Assembly: GCA_018332375.1 (NCBI GenBank)
Contig: BOPV01000001.1
Span: 372,001-436,000, forward strand
Direction: 5' to 3'
Source of the DNA: Roseiterribacter gracilis
GTDB lineage: Bacteria > Pseudomonadota > Alphaproteobacteria > BOG-932 > Roseiterribacteraceae
Length of the DNA stretch: 64,000 bases
In this document: positions 58,231-64,000 of the stretch, piece after piece
How positions within the stretch are numbered: the first letter of the stretch is position 1
How the letters are laid out: each line of letters begins with the position of its first letter
Notes under the pieces: model-generated
What the model was told of the DNA's origin: nothing
The model's database searches: none
The model's input: the letters and a program-made list of their open reading frames with translations, nothing else
Made by a program: the position numbers and the translations under genes

Positions 58231-58596
58231 TTAGGTGCGGAGCGCGGCGAAGAGGCGGCCCAGACCGCGGCGCGTGCCCGGGACAATTGTGGCAGCCGGC
58301 ATTAAGGCAGCGCGATCGGTTTCGCGTTCGACCGTCAGCGCCACCGAACCGTCGCGTTCGATCTTGCCCTGGTCGTAGGCGCGCGAGGCGCGTGCCTGGA
58401 GCTGGGCGCGGTGGCGGTCATAGGCGGTGAACAAGGTGAGCAATTGCAGGTCGGCGGCGCCGCACGTGCCGGTCAGCAAGTCCATCGCCACGCGCACCAG
58501 CACCCGTCGACCACTGTCAGGATCGCGTGCCGGGATCGTGATCGCATCACGCTTATCGTCGAAGTAGCGGAAGTTGGACGGGAAGGTGAGCGGCAT
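58231..58596 (-). CDS. DUF1488-like small protein
   Basis: 121 residues starting MPLTFPSNFRYFDDKRDAI. DFDDx-like N-terminal strands, the RRVLVRVAMDLLTG segment and the following helices with LLTLFTAYDRHRAQLQARA resemble DUF1488-type proteins. The end RRGLGRLFAALRT is basic. The match is from memory, so tentative. Same strand as the amidotransferase gene behind it (14 bp gap), perhaps co-transcribed. Confidence 0.6.
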   Translation of the reverse strand: MPLTFPSNFRYFDDKRDAITIPARDPDSGRRVLVRVAMDLLTGTCGAADLQLLTLFTAYDRHRAQLQARASRAYDQGKIERDGSVALTVERETDRAALMPAATIVPGTRRGLGRLFAALRT

Positions 58597-58756
58597 GGGG
58601 GATCTCGTGCGCAGGGAACGCACGGTAAAAGAACAAGGCAGGGCGTAAGTTCCGGCGAAACTGTGCGCTGCACGCTGTGTCACGGAGTCGAATGCGCGTT
58701 GTCACGCGCGCGTCACCGCCAGCCGGGTGAAGACCGGCTACGACCGCGCTCTTTAT

Positions 58757-58850
58757 CGTCATCCCCGCGTAGGCGGGGATCCAGGTCGTGGGAGCATGCG
58801 AACGTAGATCGCCACACGGCGACGCCTGGGCCCCCGCCTGCGCGGGGGCG
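58757..58850. repeat. Pair of inverted palindromic repeats (BIME-like)
   Basis: Unit 1, CCCCGC-GTAG-GCGGGG (58763-58778) followed by ATCCA. Unit 2, CCCCCGC-CTGC-GCGGGGG (58831-58848), in opposite orientation about 50 bp away. The layout matches the 8173 element. They occupy much of the 262-bp gap between the DUF1488-like gene and hrpB; the rest shows nothing. Confidence 0.75.
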
Positions 58851-58858
58851 CTCGGCAC

Positions 58859-61294
58859 TTACGTGCCTCGCGGTTTGACTCGCCTAGTCGGCTCGGCCGC
58901 CGCGGGATCTTCGGGCCAGGGGTGGCGCGGGTAGCGACCGCGCAGGTCGGCGCGCACCGCTTTCCACGAACCGGCCCAAAAGCCGGGCAGGTCGCGGGTC
59001 ACCTGGATTGGGCGCTGCGCCGGCGACAGAAGTTCGAGCGTCAGCGGAATGCGGTTGCGGTCGATCGCGGGATGCTGGGTCAGGCCAAACAATTCCTGCA
59101 CGCGGATGCGCACGGTCGGATTGGCGACGCTGTAATCGATCGGCACGCGCGACCCGGTTGGCGCAGTGAAATGTGTCGGCGCGCGCGCGTCGAGTTCCTG
59201 CGCCTGTTTCCAGTCGAGCCTCTGGCGCAGCAACGGTTCGATCGCGATCTCTTCCAACTTGCGCGCGCTGCCGATGGTCAACCAATCGCCGACCGTCGCC
59301 AGCAGATGGGCATCGGACAAGTCGGGCCATGCCTCGCTGTCTTTGTCGCGCAAGAGGGCGACACGCGCCTGCAACTCGCGCGCCGCGTCCGAGAAGTGCA
59401 GGACCGACAGGCCGCGTTTGCGTACGCGGTCGAGCAAGGCGGCGGCGAGTGCGTCGGGCGGCGGCTTCGGCAGCGCTTTCTCGGCCAGCACCAGCGCACC
59501 CAGCTTGGTACGGCGCGTCGCGACGACAGCACCCGCATCGTTGAGTTCGATCTCGTCGATCTCTTCGATATGCGGGCCTAGCACGCGGCGCAGCGCCGTC
59601 TCGGTCAACGGTGCGGCGAGGCGGATGCGCGAATCCGCGCCGGCACCGTCGAGTTCGGCGACGACGAGAAATGCTTCGCCCGCCAGCGGGTCGCGTTCGT
59701 TCAGCGCGGCGCCGCGCCCATTGGCGAGCCGAAACCGGCCGCGTCCGCCGCGCTGCTGCGCGACACGATCGGGATAGGCGAGCGCCAAGGTCTCGCCCGC
59801 ATCTTCGCTGGCGATGTCGGCAAAGTCGGCATGCGCCTGGCGCGCGAAGCGTTTGGCCTGTTCGCGGATCCGCCGCCACGGCTCGTCACTGAATTTCGCC
59901 ACGCGATCGATGCGCGGGCGCAGATCGACGTCGTCGTTGGGACCCGCATCGCGTTCGCCGAGCAGTGCTGCAAGCGCAGCGGCGGTTCCGCTCTTCGCGT
60001 GCAACAACATATGCGCCAGGCGCGGATGGGCGCCGAAGCGCGACATGGCTTTGCCGTGCGCGGTGATGCGCCCGTCTTTGTCGAGCGCGTCGAGTTCGGT
60101 GAGCAGCGCACGCGCTTCGTTCCACGCCGACGCGGGCGGCTGGTCGAGCAAGTTGAGCGCGCTTGGATGTTCGACGCCCCAGGCCGCAAGTTCCAACGCA
60201 AATGGCGCCAGATCGGCGGTCGCGATTTCGGGCGCGGTGAATTCCGGCAGCGCGCCATGCGCGGCGGCCGGCCACAACCGCCGCGCGGTGCCGGGCGCGA
60301 CACGACCGGCGCGACCAGCGCGTTGTTCGGCGCCGGCGCGGCTGACCTTTTCGGTGACGAGTTTGGTGAGGCCGGTGGCGGGGTCGTAGCGCGCATTGCG
60401 CGCCAGGCCGCTATCGACGACATGGCGCACGCCTTCGATCGTGAGCGAGGTTTCGGCGATCGAGGTCGCCAGCACGATTTTGCGTCGGCCTTTGATTGAC
60501 GGTGCGATGGCGCGGTCCTGTTGCGCCGGCGGCAGATCGCCGAACAGCGGCATCACGTCGATATTGTCGGCAAGGCGCGCCGCCTGCAGCGCGCGCTCGA
60601 CGCGCCGGATCTCGGCCCCACCGGGCAGAAACACCAGCACGTCGCCGTCACCGCCCGACAGCGCATCGAGGATCGCGTCGCGCATCGCAACTGCCAACGC
60701 GTCCAGCCCGCTTGCGGGCGCCGGAAGATTCCGGATCTCGACCGGGAAGGCGCGGCCTTGCGCCGTGATGATCGGTGCGTCGCGCAAGGCGCGTGCGACG
60801 GGTGCCGCGTCCAAGGTCGCCGACATGGCGATCAAACGCAGGTCAGGACGCAGCGCCGCCTGGCTTTCGAGTGCGAGCGCCAGGCCGAGATCGGTTTCGA
60901 GTCTGCGTTCGTGAATTTCGTCGAACAGCACCGCGCCGATTTTTTCCAGCGACGGATCTTCCTGGATCATGCGAGTGAAGACGCCGTCGGTGACCAGCTC
61001 GATGCGGGTGCGTGCCGACACTTTGGTGTCCATGCGCACGCGGTAGCCCGCAATGCCGCCGACCTCGTCGCCGAGATTGCGTGCGATGCGTGACGCAGCG
61101 GCGCGCGCCGCCAGCCGGCGCGGCTCGATCATCACGATCTTCTTGCCAGCCAGCCAGTTCGCGTCGAGCAGAGCCGGCGGCACGCCGGTGGTTTTGCCGG
61201 CGCCGGGCGGCGCTTGCAGCACGAGGTTCGGCGTCGTTGCCAGCGATGCAACGATCGCCGGCAGCACGTCTTCGATGGGGAGGCGTGTGGTCAC
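58859..61294 (-). CDS. hrpB: ATP-dependent helicase HrpB
   Basis: 811 residues of a DEAH/DExH RNA-type helicase. Walker A is APPGAGKTTGVP (about 30), motif Ia EPRRLAARAA, motif II DEIHERRLETD (DEIH, about 125), motif III MSATLD, and motif VI region RAGAEQRAGRAGRVAPG. The C-terminal HrpB-specific domain is present, closing with YPRHPWPEDPAAAEPTRR, which matches the family end. The physiological role is unclear in most bacteria. Monocistronic; livM follows 22 bp away in the same direction. Confidence 0.95.
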   Translation of the reverse strand: MTTRLPIEDVLPAIVASLATTPNLVLQAPPGAGKTTGVPPALLDANWLAGKKIVMIEPRRLAARAAASRIARNLGDEVGGIAGYRVRMDTKVSARTRIELVTDGVFTRMIQEDPSLEKIGAVLFDEIHERRLETDLGLALALESQAALRPDLRLIAMSATLDAAPVARALRDAPIITAQGRAFPVEIRNLPAPASGLDALAVAMRDAILDALSGGDGDVLVFLPGGAEIRRVERALQAARLADNIDVMPLFGDLPPAQQDRAIAPSIKGRRKIVLATSIAETSLTIEGVRHVVDSGLARNARYDPATGLTKLVTEKVSRAGAEQRAGRAGRVAPGTARRLWPAAAHGALPEFTAPEIATADLAPFALELAAWGVEHPSALNLLDQPPASAWNEARALLTELDALDKDGRITAHGKAMSRFGAHPRLAHMLLHAKSGTAAALAALLGERDAGPNDDVDLRPRIDRVAKFSDEPWRRIREQAKRFARQAHADFADIASEDAGETLALAYPDRVAQQRGGRGRFRLANGRGAALNERDPLAGEAFLVVAELDGAGADSRIRLAAPLTETALRRVLGPHIEEIDEIELNDAGAVVATRRTKLGALVLAEKALPKPPPDALAAALLDRVRKRGLSVLHFSDAARELQARVALLRDKDSEAWPDLSDAHLLATVGDWLTIGSARKLEEIAIEPLLRQRLDWKQAQELDARAPTHFTAPTGSRVPIDYSVANPTVRIRVQELFGLTQHPAIDRNRIPLTLELLSPAQRPIQVTRDLPGFWAGSWKAVRADLRGRYPRHPWPEDPAAAEPTRRVKPRGT

Positions 61295-61316
61295 AAGAAC
61301 AGCGCGCGGTGCGCGC

Positions 61317-62252
61317 TTAGGAGCCTTTGCGCCGCTCGTTCCACGCGATCACTTCACCGACCAGACCGCGGCGGAACAGCAGCACGCAGGCGATGAAGAA
61401 CAGGCCGATCACGACGTCGACCGGCAGGCCCGACGCAGCCAGGTAATTCTGCAACGTCACCACCAGCGCGCCGCCGATGACCGGACCCAGGATCGTGCCG
61501 ACGCCGCCCAGCAACGTCATCAAGATCACTTCGCCCGAATGCTGCCAGGTGACGTCGTTGAGCGACGCCAGCTGGAACACGGTCGCGTTGAGCGCGCCGG
61601 CGAGGCCCGCCAGCGCTGCTGACAGAATGAAGGCCAGCAGCTTGTAACGATCGACATTGTAGCCGAGCGAGGTGGCGCGGGGTTCGTTGTCGCGGATCGC
61701 TTTCAGCACTTGGCCGAACGGCGAATGCACCGTGCGCCAGATCAACCAGAAGCCAGCCAGTACGACGACCAGCAACGTGTAATACATGTTGAGGCCGTTG
61801 CTGAGATCGATGAAGCCCAGCGCCTTGCCGCGCGGCACCGATTGAATGCCGTCCTCGCCATGCGTGAACGGCGTCTGCAGATACAGAAAGTAGAGCATCT
61901 GCGACAGCGCCAAGGTGATCATCGCGAAATAGATGCCCTGGCGACGGATCGCGAGCACGCCCATCACGACGCCGACCGCAGCAGCCGCTGCTACGCCGAG
62001 CAGCAAACCCGCTTCGAACGGCCAGCCCCACAACTTGGTCGAATGCGCCATTGCATAGGCAGCGGTGCCGAAGAAGGCGGCGTGGCCGAACGACAGCAAG
62101 CCGCCATAGCCCAGCATCAGATTGAAGGCGCAGGCGAACAGGCCCGCGATCAACGCCTTCATCACGAACACGGGATAGAGAATGTGCGGCAGCACCAGCA
62201 GCAGCACGAGGCCGGCGATCACCAGCAGCAGTTCGGATCGTTTGCTCGTCAT
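61317..62252 (-). CDS. livM: Branched-chain amino acid ABC transporter permease LivM
   Basis: 311 residues, about nine helices. FNLMLGYGGLLSFGHAAFFG is the hallmark of LivM, with IRDNEPRATSLGYNVDRYKL as the cytoplasmic EAA-like coupling loop. Also visible is SGEVILMTLLGGVGTILGPV. The start overlaps the livH stop by four bases. Last gene of the liv operon in this window. Confidence 0.95.
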   Translation of the reverse strand: MTSKRSELLLVIAGLVLLLVLPHILYPVFVMKALIAGLFACAFNLMLGYGGLLSFGHAAFFGTAAYAMAHSTKLWGWPFEAGLLLGVAAAAAVGVVMGVLAIRRQGIYFAMITLALSQMLYFLYLQTPFTHGEDGIQSVPRGKALGFIDLSNGLNMYYTLLVVVLAGFWLIWRTVHSPFGQVLKAIRDNEPRATSLGYNVDRYKLLAFILSAALAGLAGALNATVFQLASLNDVTWQHSGEVILMTLLGGVGTILGPVIGGALVVTLQNYLAASGLPVDVVIGLFFIACVLLFRRGLVGEVIAWNERRKGS

Positions 62253-63118
62253 GTTGCGCGTCCGAACAGGCCGGCCGGTTTGACCAGCAGCACGATTGCC
62301 ATCACCACGAACACCACGATGTTCGACGCTTCGGGATAGAAGACTTTGGTGAAGCCTTCGAGGATGCCGAGCGCGAAGCCCGACACGATCGCGCCCAGGA
62401 TCGAACCCATGCCGCCGATCACCACGACTGCAAACACGACAATGATCAGGTTCGAGCCCATCAGCGGATTGACTGAATAAATGGGCGCCGCAAGCACGCC
62501 CGCGAATCCTGCCAGTGCCACGCCGAGACCGTAGGTGAGGGTGAGCAACACCGGCACGTTGATGCCGAACGATTGGGTCAAGGTCGCGTTCTCGGTGGCG
62601 GCGCGTAAGTACGCGCCAAGCCGCGTGCGCTCGATTGCGTACCAGGTGCCGAAGCACACGACCGCCGAGGCCACGATCACCCAGAAGCGATAGAGCGGCA
62701 TGATCATAAAGCCGAGATCGACCGCGCCGACCAAACCTTCGGGCGCCGAATACGGCACGCCGGCCGAGCCGTAGAAATAGCGGAAGATACCTTCGAGAAC
62801 GAGCGTCATGCCGAAGGTCAGCAGCAAGCCGTAGAGCGGATCGAGACCGCGCAGACGTTTGAGCAGCGCCAGATCGGCCAGCACGCCGAACGCACCGACG
62901 ATGATCGGCACCAGGATCAGCGACGCGTAATAGCCGAGGCCGAGCTGCAATTTCAGAAACAGCGCGACGAAGGCGCCGAGCATGAACACCGCGCCATGCG
63001 CGAAATTGACCACGTTCAGCATGCCGAAGATCACGGCCAGGCCGAGCGACAGCATCGCGTAGAAGGCGCCGTTCGAAACACCGATGGCGAGCTGCGCCAT
63101 GAGGGCTTGGTAGCTCAT
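62249..63118 (-). CDS. livH: Branched-chain amino acid ABC transporter permease LivH
   Basis: 289 residues, about eight helices. SNGAFYAMLSLGLAVIFGML and NVVNFAHGAVFMLGA are the LivH start motifs, LRAATENATLTQSFGINV the coupling loop, and VFAVVVIGGMGSILGAIVSG the end motif. Coupled to livM by a four-base overlap and two bases downstream of livF. It forms the heterodimeric channel with LivM. Confidence 0.95.
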   Translation of the reverse strand: MSYQALMAQLAIGVSNGAFYAMLSLGLAVIFGMLNVVNFAHGAVFMLGAFVALFLKLQLGLGYYASLILVPIIVGAFGVLADLALLKRLRGLDPLYGLLLTFGMTLVLEGIFRYFYGSAGVPYSAPEGLVGAVDLGFMIMPLYRFWVIVASAVVCFGTWYAIERTRLGAYLRAATENATLTQSFGINVPVLLTLTYGLGVALAGFAGVLAAPIYSVNPLMGSNLIIVVFAVVVIGGMGSILGAIVSGFALGILEGFTKVFYPEASNIVVFVVMAIVLLVKPAGLFGRAT

Positions 63119-63120
63119 GC

Positions 63121-63828
63121 CTACACCCCGAGATACGCGGCGAGTTCGCCGCTCTTCGCGTCCATGTCGGCAGACGCGACCTGGTCGACGACTTTGCCGT
63201 GTTCGACCACGACGAACCGGTCGGCGCAGGTGGCGGCGAAGCGGAAATTCTGTTCGACCAGCACGATGGTGAAACCCTGGTCGCGCAGACTGCAGATGAT
63301 GCGGCCGATATGCTGCACGATCACCGGCGCCAGACCTTCGCTGGGCTCGTCGAGCAACAGCAGGCGCGCGCCGGTGCGCAGCACGCGCGCAATCGCCAGC
63401 ATCTGCTGTTCGCCGCCCGACAATTTGGTGCCCTGGCTGCGGGCTCGTTCCTGCAGCCGCGGGAACAGTTCGTAGATCTGCGCTTCGGTCATGCCGTTCG
63501 GCTTGACCGCGGGCGGCAGCAGCAGATTTTCGCGCACCGACAGGGTCGCGAAGATGCCGCGCTCTTCCGGCACATAGCCGAGGCCGAGCTTGGCGATTTT
63601 GTCCGAGCGCAATTTGATCGCTTCGGTGCCGTCGATCTTCACCGAGCCGGCGCGCTTTTTCACAATGCCGGTGATGGCGCGCAAGGTCGTCGTCTTGCCG
63701 GCGCCGTTGCGGCCGATCAGCGCCACGACTTCGCCCGCGCGCACGTCGAATTCCATGCCGTGCAGCACGTGGCTTTCGCCGTACCAGGCTTCGAGATCGC
63801 GAATTTGCAGAACTGGTTCGGTACTCAT
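63121..63828 (-). CDS. livF: Branched-chain amino acid ABC transporter ATPase LivF
   Basis: 235 residues. Walker A is ALIGRNGAGKTTTLRAITG (about 38), the Q-loop region LGYVPEERGIF, ABC signature LSGGEQQMLAIARVL and Walker B LLLLDEPSEGLAP. The short length and RNGAGKTTT motif match LivF rather than LivG. Energises LivHM with LivG. The start overlaps the livG stop (ATGA). Confidence 0.95.
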   Translation of the reverse strand: MSTEPVLQIRDLEAWYGESHVLHGMEFDVRAGEVVALIGRNGAGKTTTLRAITGIVKKRAGSVKIDGTEAIKLRSDKIAKLGLGYVPEERGIFATLSVRENLLLPPAVKPNGMTEAQIYELFPRLQERARSQGTKLSGGEQQMLAIARVLRTGARLLLLDEPSEGLAPVIVQHIGRIICSLRDQGFTIVLVEQNFRFAATCADRFVVVEHGKVVDQVASADMDAKSGELAAYLGV

Positions 63829-64000
63829 GCGTGGCCCGTGCCCATATAGGCTTCGATCACGCGCGGATCTTTCGACACGGTGGCGTAATCGCCTTCGGCC
63901 AGAATCTCGCCGCTGCGCAGCACCGTGATCTTGTCGCAAAGATCGGCGACGACGCCGAGATTGTGCTCGACCATCAGCACGGTGCGGCCGACTGCGATGC
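63825..64000 (-). CDS. livG: Branched-chain amino acid ABC transporter ATPase LivG, 3' end only
   Basis: The last 57 residues are visible before the window edge. VLMVEHNLGVVADLCDKITV is the H-loop region with the conserved His, and ILAEGDYATVSKDPRVIEAY then MGTGHA is the typical LivG end. The stop overlaps the livF start, confirming the operon. Confidence 0.92.
   Translation of the reverse strand, partial: IAVGRTVLMVEHNLGVVADLCDKITVLRSGEILAEGDYATVSKDPRVIEAYMGTGHA

Overview
The window is GC-rich, densely coding bacterial chromosome, very probably from an alphaproteobacterium. The gene families support this: exosortase A-associated exopolysaccharide genes, a two-gene Ku/LigD-like end-joining locus, DUF899/DUF2182, NIPSNAP, GFA and a Liv-type branched-chain amino acid transporter. 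I cannot name the genus. There is no complete tRNA, no rRNA, no CRISPR array and no recognisable integrase or transposase.

Region 1 (1-32.6 kb) is a broken-up exosortase A (XrtA/PEP-CTERM type) polysaccharide region. It opens with the end of an XrtA-associated glycosyltransferase and xrtA itself. After a stretch of housekeeping and signalling genes (response regulators, GST, chromate transporter, methyltransferase, SemiSWEET) come a GT4 glycosyltransferase, an unusual oxidoreductase-epimerase fusion, a FemAB-like transferase and a Tat-type secreted protein of unknown function. Next are a serine hydrolase, an SdpR/SdpI pair with a palindromic operator, an AlkD-like repair protein, the XrtA O-glycosylation ligase, an SGNH hydrolase and an acyltransferase. 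A 1139-residue RTX subtilisin with P-domain and Ig-like repeats follows. The region ends with two more glycosyltransferases, a GtrB/GtrA/GtrC-like trio and a second acyltransferase. The XrtA-type asparagine synthase-like amidotransferase lies far away, at 56.3-58.2 kb.

Region 2 (32.6-39.3 kb) looks like accessory DNA, with A/T-richer stretches and orphan genes. A HEPN-type gene is bracketed by near-identical 20-bp direct repeats, each coding the same C-terminal end of a NIPSNAP gene. A 27-bp tRNA 3'-end fragment follows. Then come an orphan lipoprotein and a membrane protein, a translationally coupled pair (all-helical protein plus DUF2971), a structured leader with a 28-codon ORF coupled to an orphan gene, and a DUF4365-like nuclease-fold protein. 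This is the best place to look for an undescribed system.

Region 3 (39.3-64 kb) is mostly chromosomal. It holds a LigD-type ligase divergent from Ku, and downstream of Ku a protein with apparent BRCT, MerR-HTH and TPR parts. Then come small secreted proteins, GFA plus a beta-propeller protein and a regulator, a DUF899-DUF899-DUF2182 operon, AlaX, a divergent LysR/MDR pair, an ankyrin protein, the XrtA amidotransferase, HrpB and livFGHM genes (livG cut by the window edge). Several dispersed palindromic repeat families lie in the gaps, and two of them run into the coding ends of polysaccharide genes.
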